A stretch of 64,000 bases of DNA from Diadema setosum (Eukaryota > Echinodermata > Echinoidea > Diadematoida > Diadematidae), in contig NC_092685.1 of NCBI RefSeq assembly GCF_964275005.1, forward strand, positions 10,193,654-10,257,653. The letters are read 5' to 3'. Each line of letters opens with the position of its first letter. Positions within the stretch are counted from its first letter, which is position 1. The notes under the pieces are model-generated. The model did no database searches, was not told the origin of the DNA, and saw only the letters and a list, made by a program, of their open reading frames with translations. The position numbers and the translations under genes are program-made. This document shows positions 47,686 through 62,600 of this stretch, piece after piece.

Positions 47686-50600
47686 TTACATGTTTGTGCA
47701 AAAGAAAGAACAGAAAGACAGCAATTACAGACTGTTTCTTACTGTTGCACCAGCTCAGTGATACTTACTAATCTGATCACCTATCATTAAAGGGTAAAAA
47801 TATCCAACATAAAATATCAATGTTCCGTGTCAACAAAATAATCATGTTATTCCAAAGACAACATTGCTGACTTTCTTCACAGCGCAAACAATATCAATGA
47901 TTAAATGCAGACACACAAAAATGCACTCTGGAATGTCAAATGAAGTTAGATTCTATGAGAAATGACTGTCTCATACGATGCAAATGACATCTGTAAGAAA
48001 ATCTGTTAGACAATGTCAGTTGATTGTTAAGATTTACTGTATTTGAGAGGCAAAATTTCACATCACACACAGCATTATAAATTGAAAGAGTAACATCAAA
48101 TACAACAATGATCATATTGGATCTGTAGCTTCGACGATATTTTTCTTGTCAACTACAATGCAATTCCATTTATAACTTTAGTGTGGGGACCTTGAAAAGG
48201 ATAAGAATAGAGGTGGAATACAGAGTTCACCCATTTGGAATACACCAAGAGAATGGAATATATCAAATATATGAATTACGCCCCCTCCGAGACATCTGCT
48301 GGATGTAAACAGCTCCTCTTGCAGCGGCAGGGTCCCTGATGTCATGCTTTTTGTGTATTTAATGTTTAGTAGAGTTTTAGTCTGAATCAGTGTAATGATT
48401 TCTAAATATCATATCTGCAAACACAGCAGCCTAGGTGTATTTCAGTATCGATATACAGACTTTAACACCACAACAAAGTGGATGAATACAGTGTAATGAA
48501 TGCAAAAGGTCATAGGAGTTTGGGGTGAAAACTGACAGTCTTTGTAACACAAGAACGGATTACTTTAATACCAAAGAACTGTTTTTGTTATGTACAGAAA
48601 ATGTCATTAAACCTTTTTTTTTTCTTTAAAGAGAAGAGTTGTCTCTATAACTCTGATCACAATAAAAGGGGGAAGCATGGTTTCTACATATTGTTCAAGA
48701 CAGAAAGAGTTAATTTTGCACAAAAACAGTAACATCACATTTTTCTTTTTCATCTTTTTAGGTACCTGTTGGGTGCAATGTCAGAAGATTCACTACCTTT
48801 CAATATTACCAGGCTACCACAAATTTCTTTGTTCATTTTCTAAAAGTTCAGCTGATTTGTTGGTTGCATTTGTATTGTCATACATCAACATTATCCATTA
48901 ATCAAAGATTAGAACACAGTCAGTATGTGTTATTGCTCATGGCTTGTGTTTGTAATTACAAGGTTACATCACTACAGTTGCATGTGTTATCAAATCAAGT
49001 TGTTAATTTGAAGTGAGAATGACAAAAACTACAGATCTGTGACAAATGATTCTTGCAAGATTTAAAAAGAGTTCATACAGTTCATCCATCCCTGTATTGC
49101 TTATGACACTTTACAGTTCACTGTAATTCTTCATGTCTACTATTTCTTTTCACCTATACAGTAAAGATTTTCAACTCATAACATTAAACATAATTCAACT
49201 GAGATTCCACAATAATGCTCATATATTCTGCTTTGGCCTTTTCTGGTTATTACATCATTACTAGTAGTCCTCTCCTGTTGTTGTTGTTGGATTCAAAGGC
49301 ATTATATGATTGTGCGTGTTGAATACGGTTTGACCAATCTGCATTATCACAACTTATTTACTCTGAATGACACTATGATAGTTTATCAGTATTATATCTG
49401 TTTATAGTTGATCTCTTCTTTCTTGCTGTTGCGGTTGCAATAGTCCACTTGGATAGTTCCACTCTTCCCTCAAAACTGGCCTTAATACTGCATCACAAAA
49501 TTTGTCACTTATTGCTAACCCAAACATTATCTGCATATGTCACTGTTCTTATGTACCTGACATGTTTGTTTGTCAGTGCTTTCTATCAAATCACAGAGTT
49601 TAGAGTCAAACATTGAGCTAAATGCAGCAGAAAAATGGTGTGAAAATGCACCTGTGGATGAGTTGAGTGCAGAATGATTGCAAGGTTAGCTGGGGGTGTG
49701 AGGTGATGAACTACAATGTGTAATAGCCAGTGTGATGGCACTAACATCAGTCAGTGCAACATTCTGCAAGCTCTACTTCTCTTTCTCTCTCTCTCTAGCA
49801 AATGAAGAACAAGTTGAACTGGGGACTGGGGTGCTAAACAACAAATTCTGCATTACTTGGAAATGCAAACAGTTTCATGTTCAGACGTGAGTGTGTGCTG
49901 TTCACACTTGGGTGTAACACACACATCATCACCAGCTAACCTCTACTGCGGCAGTAATTCAACCTGGGCCCATTCCTTGTTTCAGCATGGTTAAGGGAAA
50001 AAAAGGAAAACCCACACAAAGCAGATACTGTAAAATTGGAATAATGTTCTTTACATGGAAATAACAAATGAATAAAACCACGTACAAAAAAGGACACATA
50101 TTTTTATAATGGATTACCAAGCACACATACTTGAAAAACAATTCACAAAGCATGCAATACTTCAATTGGAGACTACATGTTCACATGTGGGTGTAATCTT
50201 TCGACGTCAAGAATATGACTGTGTGCAGTGTGCAGCTTTCATACAGCAAATCACAGATGTGAAGTACCCTAAAATTGTAGCTCTGATGTAATAGAAATAT
50301 TTTTTGTTGTAATGGGCAGCTGAAGTAATCCAGGTCCCCTCAGAAGAACACCTGAGTCCTGTAGGTAAGCTGTAAAGGGCTTCAGTTATTGCACTGTATA
50401 TTGGCTGAGTGTGAATGTCCAGTGTAAATGATAGGTTCATCTTTTTTTTCAATACACTTTTGTTTTCAAGTACTAAGTCACATACAAACACTAACAATGA
50501 CATAAACTAATAACAACACTAATAATAATAACAGTAGACATGTCATGAAAAAATAACCAAAATCATGAGTGACTAGTATATAAGTGCAATATTATACAAA

Positions 50601-53600
50601 TATCGACTGCTGCAGAGGGAGATGGTAAAACTATTTGCACCAAGGTGATTTCTCAACAGTGCTATGTCCCGAGACGAAGTCGAGGGACATGGCACTGTTG
50701 AGAAATCACCGAGGTCAAATAGTTTTACCATGGCCCGAAATAAAGCAGTCGATATTTGTTTTATATCCCTCTCGAGCATTTTACTAGAGTGATGATGGTT
50801 CCCTTTTGGAAAAATGTGCAGGTTTCCTGACGTTAAATCTAACGTTAGGCCGTAGCAGTGGCAGTACAGCAGCAGTGCGTGCAGCGCGTAGCGAACGACA
50901 CCGTTGGTTCCTATACACACGAGCTGCACTACAGCGTGCAAAACTCCGAAAGATCGAGGAGGTCCAGGACTACGTTAAGCGTTAGAAGTAGGTCTAAAGC
51001 GGCTTGGTTACCCACATCATCTTCAAAATCGCTTTCAGTTTATTCCAAATTCGTACTTGATCTGATATGGTGTCCTTCTGCTGCAATTATTCCTCCGTTA
51101 CTTGAAGCGCAGTCACTTTGTCAATAATGAGCTGAACTGCATTGATCACTCTAACGAATGGTCTACACACACTGCACACGCCATCGCACCACAGATATTC
51201 TGTAATGCCGTCGCGCAATTTCAAAGCGCTGCATGCTAGCACTAGCTACAAGCCACGCACAGGACTGTCGCTCAAAAGTATCGCTACTACGCGCACTGCG
51301 TACATTCTTAGGTGAGAAATGTTGATATCGATCACACGATCACGATTGGGTGCAGATCGTGGATTCCCAAAAGTACTATATCCCGCTGGCTAGTAACCAA
51401 TTGCACCGCATCCAGCTGCTCGTAGCTAGCTAGTAAAACTACACCATGTTCGTGCTCTGTACAATCCTATGGCAAGAAGCTTTACATGAGGGATATAAAA
51501 CGAACTATTACCTTCCACTGCAGGCCATCACTAATGGAGAAGGTGATCCCAGTCCCACCAGTGCGGTTTTGTGGTGGGGTATGGACAGCTGGCAGCTTAA
51601 ACTCCCTCTGTGGCTCTCCCATATCCATGAAGAGCTTCAATCTTTGCTTGGAGAGGCGCTCATACTTGGATGCTGCAATGATAGTGGGGGGAAACAAGCA
51701 CTATGGCTGTAAAATATACAATAGCAGCGCTAAATCAAAGCAACTTTTGACCACATGATGTGATCCATTACCATTAAAGTCTGATCATCTGAAAGTGTCA
51801 TGCATTTATGGATAATTCAATCACTTGCATGAAATTAGTGAAATGAAATCAGCAGACCAGGGTAAGTTTGAGGACAGCCAAAAAGTACCATAACATTCTA
51901 AATCGCTTGAATATCAATGAACCACTTTACACAGCGTTCTAAGGTGCTTTCAGCAGTATCATCCTAGTAAAACTGCAAAGACATTGCTCACACAGAATTT
52001 TTCACCCGTTGCTTAAACAAGAGGATTGCCATATGACCGTTCTTGAATTTGTACGGCAGAAATAACTTTCTCTGTCTTGAAAGCTATGCAAAAAGCAGAA
52101 CATCCTAGAAATAACTGTTGAACACATTTGAAAAAGAAAAAAATACCCTCCAGAAGAATGTAGAATTTGTAAAATTTTACAGCCAAAAGAGGAAGGGTCA
52201 CATGATGAATGTGGTTCTTCTCGGTGCTCACTGAATGCAAAACTGGATGAATTACCTGCATACAGATGGTAGCATCTCTCTCAAGTTTGCCTGAATTTAA
52301 TGTAATTTTTACCTGTTACAATTTCAGTTTAATTTCCCGGCAAACATGTATTTCTTGTCAGACAGCACGTATGACATATTTTGTGTATGTGAATCTACAT
52401 CATGGCATGGTGAGGATTTTGCAACATCACCATATGCAACTGTGATTGCTATTGAGATTTTCTGTTGTGCTATATATAAATATCCTTCTCCTACATAGAC
52501 TCTGCATAAGATATGTCAGGGCCTACATTTACAGAGGAAACACATATTTCATATCAACAGACACTGACGAAGGCAACTTACTGTCTTGAAAGTCACTGAT
52601 CACTTTGTCTGTAATACACTGTACTTACATGGTAATCTATCCTGGTGATAGGCTGGTTGATGGTAGCGCTTTGTGAAGGCTGCCCAGTATGGGAGCATCT
52701 CTTTGAACACACTGTACTGGGCGTCGTCGAAGAAGTTTGGGTTGTGAGGATCCTTGCCCGTATCTTTAAGGTAGGCATCAGCCTTCTTCAGAATCCTGCT
52801 CCCCAGCTCTGAGGTAATATCAATCTGAGAACCAAGAGAAATGGAACCTTTGGATGGATGGAGTCTTGGGTAGTCTATGTACCAGGGCCATGTTTTACTA
52901 ACATGGGAACTATATTAAGCCAAACAATCAACTGAAGGTTGGGACAAATTCAGATCAGATCTAGTTGGGAAAGATACACAGACATTCAAGATGTATTCTA
53001 GAAAGTGGCAAGGTAGGGGCAAGATATTGTCCTCAAATTGCTTTTATAGTATCACAGTTACTAACTTCTTAAAACTGATTGATCCCAAATTGTCCCTAGA
53101 TTAGTTGAATTGAACTTAGAATTGATTTTAAAGCTTAGTGAAACAGTCCAGGAAAAGTATTTACTTTCAACAGAAAATAAACTTTTGATAGTGACTAAAA
53201 ATCTCATCACAGGGCATAAGAACACATAAACATATCATGATAACCACTGAAGGAGTACATTTTCCACAGCATTTGTTTGACGAGTTCAACAGCAGCACTC
53301 ACCAGCACTCCTGATGTAGTGAGTGGTGAATCGATGAAACAGTCTAAAATCACTTCCACTTTTCGTTTCAAGAGAAAGTTGTCGGTGTTGGTGTGGCATG
53401 CCTCCTAATAATGCAAACATGATCAAAATTATCATTTATTCAGTAAACACATCCACAATGCAAAAAGAGAAATGAAAGATATGAATAGTTTAAAATACCA
53501 AAAACATGAGCAAATTTGATGAAATAGATGGAACAAAAAGGCATTGCAAAACCATGCATTCAGTTAAGACCAAAGGCAATATCGTGACAAATGAGGAGGT

Positions 53601-56600
53601 ATGATATTGTTATGTACATGTTATATATCACACTTTATAAATGTACTGTGTATAACATTCTCACTAAAATGAACCTTTATAAAATCACTTGCTAATACTC
53701 TCATGGAGCAAATGTATATCATATTGCAAACATCTACATTCTCTATATCATGGGCACATACTAATGATGACAATGATACTTATATTAGCAATATTGATAA
53801 CAATATTGGTGCTGTATTCAGCTTACGGGTACTATGAACACTACGCAATGCAGAGTGCAATAAAATTACAAGAACAGCAAAAAGTGCCTAACATAAAACA
53901 AAACCAAATGAAAAATAAATGGGTGCAACAAAAATGTTGCCTTATCATTTGAACAGATATAAAATTTGTGTATGTTTTCAAGACAACCTTGGGGATCGAT
54001 TACTTGTACCTTAAACCTCTGAGCCTCCAGATAGAAGACCAGGTCCTTGTCGAGGAACTGGGCTCCACCTTCTTTGTCATTGTACTCCATGAGGTATCGG
54101 TGAAAGTACATGAGCTTATGGGATGGGACTCCACGGGCGGATTTGATGAGAGTGGCGTGGAACTCATTCTTATCTTGACTAGTTGGCATCTGCTGGCCGG
54201 ATTGCTGTGGATCATGACGAGTACAAATTAAATTAGGGAGCGAATGAAGAGGTGATTAATCAAAACATTCTTCAGGAGATGTAACACACTTGTGTGGTGC
54301 AAAAATAAATAATAGATATATTTCATAAACAAAATAGTATATGTATATATGTACTTTTTGGACATGCATTCACTTTGTTCAAAGGCAAGTGTATCATACC
54401 TATGAACACTAACAAAGATTGTGTTTAGAATTATGAATTCATGCTTTAGTACCAACAGATATTTATTTCTTTGTGAGTTAAAAAGACTTTGTCATTACAA
54501 TATCATATTCAGTGACAGAGTTAGAACTACTACCAGACTGAAGACTGACATGATAACTGAAGGAAATTTGGAAATTGTTTGCCACTGGTGTAGAAGTATT
54601 TTGTCTATTCACTTCTGAAAGAGTTTCTTGTGCTGATCTATTTGAAGGATTACCATAGATCTGCATGTGACTACAACTAGATAAATATACATTGATCATC
54701 ATTATGAAATGAAGTCTCAATCTTGTGCTTATTACTGAGTGCAGGATTGCATCTCCTGCTGAGGCACTGTAATATCTAGCTTTCTTCTTTCTTTTTTTTT
54801 TAAAGAAAAATAAAAAGAAGGTTAGTTTCACCGAGAAAGAATTGCACCACACAGAAATGCAAGAGCATTATTCATTCTTTTAAGGACTACACAAGTACAC
54901 TAAACACAGGCCCAAGAAAGAAATAAAAAAGAAAGAGTAAAAGAGATATGATTTTGATGAAATCTTGTATCATTCTTCTTTCTTGTTAAAGGATGAAACA
55001 ACTTCAGCACAGAGTGATTATGAATGACAGCATGAGAAAAGAGTACCACTGTTAGTAAAGCGCAGCCCAGCGTTATCCCACGACAGAATGAAATGTGAGA
55101 CAGAGCAGAGTCAAGATTACAATGTAAGTCCGAACATTATTTCATTTTCGGACGATCGAAACTGTGGAATAACAAACCTTATTTCACTTTCAGATTAACA
55201 AACCTTCTGCATTCAAATATACATTGTTTCATTTCCAGACTAATGAACCTTTAGATTAATGAACCTTCTGCATAACACACCTTGTTTCATTTCCAACCTA
55301 GTGAACCTTCAGATTAACAAACCTTACGTAATATTTGGACAACTACCTTTGGAATAACACCACAAGTGTTCTGATTCACAAACCACATTTCCTTTTGGAG
55401 TAGCAAACATCTGGTTATATGGCATTTGTATGTTATGGAACTGAGCAAACCTTCCAAATAATGAACATCATCAGAAATAACATCAGTCGCATGACCTGTA
55501 CCTTTCAAATTACCTATTTAGGAGCGCACTGAAAGCTATCCCAAAGACTGAAAACAGTTATAACTCTCTCAAAATTTGTCAAGTTGTACTTAAATGTACA
55601 ATGCCATGTGTCTATCATACTTCATTATGGTTTTAATTTGGTGAACACTCCGCAACTTGCTGCATAAAGGGTATTTGCAGGATTTATTTTGACAAAAGAC
55701 TTTCTCTCCCCATTTGATCCTGGTTCATTTTGGGCGACTCTTGATTTGTTCTGACGTTACAATTTACAATCCTAAAAAATATTCTTTCATGAGCTTGATA
55801 TTGGTATTACTTGGTAACTAAAGGCAAATGTCATAAAAATGACTCACAGCTTAATGATTTTGTCTTACTCTGTCTATACTGTAAAACATGATATATTCGC
55901 GGCATGAATTTTTCGCGAATTGGAGCCGATGGCCTTTTTTGCGGCATGAAATTTTCGCGAACTGCCACTGGCATTCAATAATGCATATATAGTTTAGACA
56001 AGAACGTTCACATGCATTTTAATTTGGCAAATCTTGGCGCTCGCCAAATTTGCGAAATTAAAATGCACACGAACATTCCTTGTTTTACAGTATATCAAAT
56101 CTGTTGAAATGATGTCTATCATGATGAAATGAAAGGGTGGGGACATGAACAGTAAACAACAAAATGACCTGGTAAGATTGTGATATCCAGTATTCCTAGT
56201 GCAGAGGCAAGACAAAATAATAGAAGCAACGAAAACTGGCATAATTTCAGAAAGCTGGCAATACCAGTAAAGAAAAAATAACTATAGTCTTGTTTTTCCT
56301 ATTTTATGATGTACAAACACACAAAATGCAATGCAAATACAGGGTTTAATTGACCATAACCAACAACAAAAATCAAATGCCCTGGAAAATCAAAAAACAA
56401 CTGGGCAAACAAACAAACAGATTGCATGGAAGAGTTTTGCACTGACAATGTACAAAGTTAATACATCTTTAATAGCTGTGTCACATGAATTTCTGAACAA
56501 AACTGGTGCAAATTCTTTCTTTTTTCAGCTTTTTTTTTGTGCTACATAAACTCAAAATAGCAATGACATTGACAACTCACAGAGCTGTCAGAATGCAGAT

Positions 56601-59600
56601 GCATTACTTACATGGGTTTCAGGCTATTGGTTTGATGATGAGCAAGTGAGATAAGAAAGTGATAGTTATGGACAGTTTCTGATTATAAAAATTGGCTATT
56701 TATATGATGCCACCGATAGCAGGACACAAACATATAATGTAGATAATGCAACATATCTGCATATACCAGGGAATATACACATAATTATACATGATACATA
56801 CATACATACATACATACAACATTCATATGCACTCACTACATATATACACACATACACGTACATACTTACATATATATGCACTCACATACATTATATGGAC
56901 TGTATGACATACACTATAATATATTGTACGCATTCGCTACTGCGAAATCATGACACTGATTACGACCTTTAAGCTGACGAAGCATACAGGCTTTATACAT
57001 CACACTGTAATTTGCATCCCCATGAATATCGTCGTACATGTACAGACTACGTGCCTGCAATCATTTATTGGAAATGAAATAGACCAGCGAGTTTGATCAT
57101 AATGATTATTGTCAGCATTGATGTGCACAAATGTCAATATATTTTGATGACGTTAAGAAATTGCATCTCCCCTTAAAAAAAAAAAAATAAAAAATAATAA
57201 ATAAATTATCATCTCTGGATGGTACTGGAAAAAAAAAAGGTTCTCAACTTAAGTTTTGGCATTTCTTTGTTCTGCAAAGATTCTGGTTTAAATGCACACA
57301 ACACACTAAATCTCGAATGCATCAAAATTCTGCTACTTATTCTATGATCAAGACTATGTGCTCAGTATCATTTTGCTATTTGATATTCTCAGAGGAATTC
57401 AATGAAAATGGGAGTGATTTGATTCTTTTTTCTATCTATTCATATTTCTTTCTCCTGTTCAGATTCATATCTATGTGACATTTGCACAAACCAAGATGCA
57501 AGCAGCTATACACACAACAAACACACAAACTGGGACACACTTGAAACACATCCAGCCATGCATGTACTTCAAACATGCATACACCACCACCCATACCTTA
57601 AAACACAAGCCTTTGGTATGTGTGATTAGTACTGCTCAACCAAGGCTTTGGGTGGAGACGAGCTGTTTTGTGAAGGGTTGAGGTTAGGTCTAGGCTTGGC
57701 TTAGCAGCGTGCCAGTTGACTATGTGATGCATTTTGCACCAGAAAATTTGAAATACTACGATACTCCTTCATACATGTCTTTTCTTTTCTTTTTTTATTA
57801 AAGTGCTCAAACACCAGTCATATGATGTCTTCTGGCAAGAAAAACCCACTTTTGAATTTCATTTTTTTTTTTTAAATACAGAGGATTTACTGAAGCTAGA
57901 CACAGGTTTTTAAGGTATTCAGTACATTGTAGGCAGATAGGACTTACATAGGCAAATAACAACGACAACACAATAATTTTCTCAACAAGAAACATGAATA
58001 TTTCCAAACACACAAACAAAGGACATATGCCATTCTAAGATTACAGCCACCTGTTGAAGAAATTTTGCAAAGCTATGAAGTAACTACAAAAGGTGGCCAC
58101 TACTTGAGGGAAGATCCTCTTTCATGCCATTCACTAGAATGAAAATATTCTCCATCAAAGAGCTGTTTCACACTAATCTGAAGCACAGGAAATGACTGCA
58201 ATATACTCTGATTGCAAAAAAGTAATACAAAATAAATAAATTATGAATTTTTTTTAATCATATTATCAAGTTATTAAGACTTATTGAAATGATTATTAAT
58301 ATGTTTTAGTAGAACGATTAGGCATACACTTTCTTTCTGGAATACATCCAAATGAATATCAACTATATCAGCAAGACTGGCTGATTACATTTGGCTGACG
58401 TTTTGAATCACTGCCAGGAATACATGGTACATTGAATACAAATGTGGGTATGACAAATCAGGTTACAGTCGAATGATATTACGCTGGGGAGTTCAAAATC
58501 TTTGTTTGAATACTACATGAATTACATCTGAAAGTTAAACAGATTAAGTGTTAAGGCATTACAGGCAATGAGGGGAGAAAAATGTGGATCAAAAGCACAG
58601 TATATTTAGCATATAATCATCCATTAGTTTATTTTTATGCTTTTTTTTCTTTGTTTGCCACAATTCACTAAGCAGAGTGAACTTTGGTTGTTCTATATAC
58701 ACAAGAATACACTCACATGCAACAAACAACAGAGACAACGTAGCAGAGCAAGTTAAGAATTTGGGTAATATTTGTTTAAGTCTCTATTTTTTACATGATC
58801 ATTTAATGATTTATTTTTGCGTTTGCATTTTTTTCTTTGTACTTGTTAGCAGCATTCAAGTAGTTATGTTAACCACAATTCACAAAACATGAAGAAGTTT
58901 GGTAGTTCTTTCCAACACACCTACACAAACAAGCATGCACACAGCCACACACAAACGCACACGCAAACAAACAAACTCACAAACTAGCAGAGCAAGTTAA
59001 CAAGAGTTAGCAGAATATCTGTTGAAGTCTACTTTCTTTTCTCCCTTTGGTTAAGCACAAAGAATAGATAGAATTCCATAAGAATAAAACCAGTTAACAC
59101 ATGGAAGAGAAGTATTCATTCGTTTCCCTTACCGGACCCTTCCCTCTTCGTCGTCGTTTGTAGGCGAGCACCATGCTTTGGGTGCTCTCAGTGCGCCCCG
59201 TGTTGGCCGTTCCCTCAATCCTGTCGCCTCCACCTCCTCCTCCTCCTCCTCCTCCCATTCCTCCTCCTTGTTCATCCATTGACTCCATGTGACTCTGAAT
59301 GACATGTCATGGTTTTCATACATAGATGATGGATGATGGGTAGCTCACAACACACCACAGACAGTATAAGCAATCACTCTAGCTCACTCAAGCAGGGAGT
59401 TAAGATGAAATGCATGTACAGGGGAAATTCAGTGAAGGTTTGTGTACTGGCAAATGGGGGACTTTTGAGCCATTGACATCATCGTCCTAATTTCCATATC
59501 TGGTTATAACTGTCATTACTTTTCATAAAGAGGAGAAATTTTAAATAGGATGGGTGTCCAGTCATAATAAAACTTTCACATTTCAGTTCTGTTGATTTCA

Positions 59601-62600
59601 CTGTACTCATTAAATTCAACAGAAATTGGCATTTCATTTTAAGGCATTAACTGTTTTGACTGATGGTCATCTAACAAATTCACACATTGATATCTTGTTA
59701 TTTTGTGCACATTATATATGACCACTGCCTGAAATTGTAAAATGTTCTGATCCAATCTCACAGAATGTTCGCCATCTCGAACTCCAGTGAGACGATAATC
59801 AGTCTCTCTTTCATAAAAGTATCATGATAACATCTACTCCGAGATCAAAAAGTGAATCCTACTGATATGCTTCCCTGTCAAACCCTTACGATCAAAGGAC
59901 GATGGTTTCATGATATATACATGATGCATTTGGGTAAAAAATCATGACTAAATGGAGACACATCTGAAAAAAGAAAAAATATATACATGCATATAAACAT
60001 TATACACGAAATAATGAACATGAAAATATATTTGAAATGGTATTCATTCTGACAATGGTAAGGATACTGTGTATTGAATATAGTAATATGAGAGGCATCA
60101 TTTAACTATGAGTCATGAATAAACATAATGTAAATCCAATGACATGGGAGATAAATTTTCAAGTGAATACTTACAGCCCAGAAGTTGCTGAAAGCTTCCT
60201 CGATGTTAGGAAGGACAGATTTCAGTGCCATGTCCATTGTTTTTGAAGACAGTCTCTCTCCCTCTGTACTCTGTCGTGCTAGAACCTCTCGACTCATGTT
60301 GATTGACCTGAAGTTTGCAGAGAACAACATTCAACATGTGAGCATGACTGCTTTAATACAGAGAAGGTTACCTCTGAAGTTGCAAGCATTTACCCAGTAT
60401 CTATTATCATTCACAAGAAAGATACACAAACCACCAAAGTATTTAAAACACAAAAGTCTCAAAAGGAGTTGACACTCCATTAATCTTTAAGGTAGATTTG
60501 ACCATGATTATGACTTCTTTGTGGTGGTCCTCTGAAAAAAAAAAATATCATTCTTCATAATAATATAAAGGTATATACACACAGTACCATTTACTCTGGG
60601 ATACAGATACAGATAAGATGACTGAAGTCAGAAGTGTTCTTGCTCTCAGTATTTCTTTGTCATCACCCCTATGGGGACCACATGAACCTTTTGAATAATT
60701 TTGCGTTCTCTACCCCATAGGATGATTGCAAGTGAGAAACACTAGATGTGTCTCCTCTTACACAGGGTATTTGATGTAAACAGCTTGACAATGTTGTGAA
60801 AGTACTGAAGTACAAGCACATCATCCACACTTGGATTCTTAGGTGGAGCTTTTAAATATAATGGATGATAAAATAGAAAGCAACAAGGTCTGCTTTTGCC
60901 CCACGAAAAATTGCTCCCAAGAAGCACATGCCCACAGCAAAGAAAACCCAAAGGCAAGCTGAAATGTACAGGTAGCTATGTTGAACAGATGTTAATAATC
61001 ACACCTTCTGGAGTTTGGGTCAAAATAATTTCCGTAGATCTGCTTCGAAAGCGTCAACCGCTTCTCGACCAGGTTTTCGGGGATACGGAAGAAGATGTCG
61101 ATGTCAAAGTACATCTGGATCATGTTGTTGATGTCCTTGCTCTCAAAATCTTGAGCAAATGTCCTAAAGAGATTCATGATGCTGGATAAGGGAAAGAAAT
61201 AAAAACATGTTTCTTACACTTTGACAGCTAAGAAATGAGAAAAGATGAGCACACATACGTATACACTTAAGAGCTTTCACAGAACAATTGTACATATTGT
61301 TTTTAACAACAAAACGGGAAGTGCTGGAGATTTATCAAATGAGCAAACCATAAAGCCAACATGCTCCTAGTCAATGCTGAAAGCATATTGTATTGAGATA
61401 TAGATACTTGCTGCCAATGGCATATGCCAATAAAACTAATCTCAGCAGATGATTAAGGGTTTGACTCAGGTGAGCTACAGATTGTACAGCAACTGTCCAA
61501 TTTTTTAACTCCTCCACTGATGTTGCACATATATCATCTTGTGGCATACACATTATCAACATCTTAGGTTTATAAATTGTGAATGTTCAAAAGTTACAGA
61601 AACTGCCTGAGGGAGTGTAAGAAAGGTAAAACGAGTGGGACACTGAAAAATGTCAAACTTTTCATGAATAGGAAGACTTCCTTTAGAGTGGAAAGCTGTA
61701 ATAGACAAAAAGTTGAAAGATGTGACAAGCTAATGACTTCCTCTGAGCAATGAATTACCTTTTGTTCTTGAACATCTTCTTGAAGCTGGTGTCCTTTTCA
61801 TCCTCCCCTTTCTTGTCCCCCTTCTGGTCCTTGCCTGCACCCTCAAACTTGACCCCCTGCTTGCCCCCCTTTCCACCCTTGCCAGTGTTCTTGGCCGCCT
61901 GCTGACGGGCCCGGGCCTGGCGCACCACTTTGCGCTGCATGGCGATCTGCTTTCTCTTACGCTCCTCTCGCAGCTTCTTCATGGCCTCCTTGTCCGCCTG
62001 GCTAGCCGTGTCCTCCTTCTTGGCTTTTGCCTTCTCAGGTTTCTTCGTCTTACCCTTGTCTGTCTCCTCATCGCTACTGAAAGAAAAATGTCAAAAACAG
62101 GACACATTATTTATATGCCTAACAAGCAGTATGGTACATACTGCATAGCAGACCAGAATGGAGACCTAGTGAAATGAAAAGGGTCTGACAGAGAGCTAGC
62201 ATATTGTCCTCAAACAAACATAAACACAAACACACATACACGGACAAGTTAGCGTGGATGTGTCTTCTTGGACATTTTGCTGACTAAATCATACAGATAC
62301 ATACACACACACAAAGAAAGTGTATATGTACTGCAAATATTATTCATTGTCCTCAGATGTCAGACAAAATCAGATGCAAATTAAACTGATCTTTTCAACC
62401 ATCAATTAATATTTTGATATATATTCACAAAGGATACTGGTAATATTGTTTTTCTGCATCATCATCTTACGTCAAAGATTAATCCAAGGCTGAAAACACA
62501 TAGATGAACACAAACTGGCGACACATACACATAATATACTTTCACAAGCAAACAAGATTGTTCATTATTTGCTTATTCATATATACATCCTTCAGCACAC

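Larger units (their letters stand above)
47551..51511. other. last intron of the RGS22-like gene (4 kb)
   Basis: It separates the Ser/Thr-rich C-terminal exon from the preceding exon. It holds the TG array, the hairpin at 50596-50759 and the CpG-dense block at 50800-51440. A minus-strand frame of about 57 codons near 48170-48340, richer in G and C than its surroundings, is the only other hint of coding character and is not supported further. Confidence 0.6.
54205..59132. other. 4.9 kb intron of the RGS22-like gene
   Basis: It lies between the glycine-run exon and the exon starting RGS domain 2. Besides the two repeats listed (55085-55470, 55877-56092), it holds a CATA/TACA-rich stretch at about 56790-56900 and A/T homopolymers. 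I see no gene. Confidence 0.6.

Noticed and set aside
50573-50941. 122-codon minus-strand open frame
   Set aside because: Half of it lies in the hairpin arms, so openness on both strands is mirrored; there is no domain and no splice context.
53866-54009. Read-through of the RGS exon beyond 54010 to a later stop
   Set aside because: The donor after RFK at 54010 gives phase 0 and joins cleanly to the next exon (EACHTNTDNF), whereas the later GT at about 53989 is out of phase.
54478-54852. 124-codon minus-strand open frame in an RGS22-like intron
   Set aside because: It contains a poly-lysine/phenylalanine stretch from A/T runs, has no domain, and lies within an intron whose flanking exons join in phase without it.
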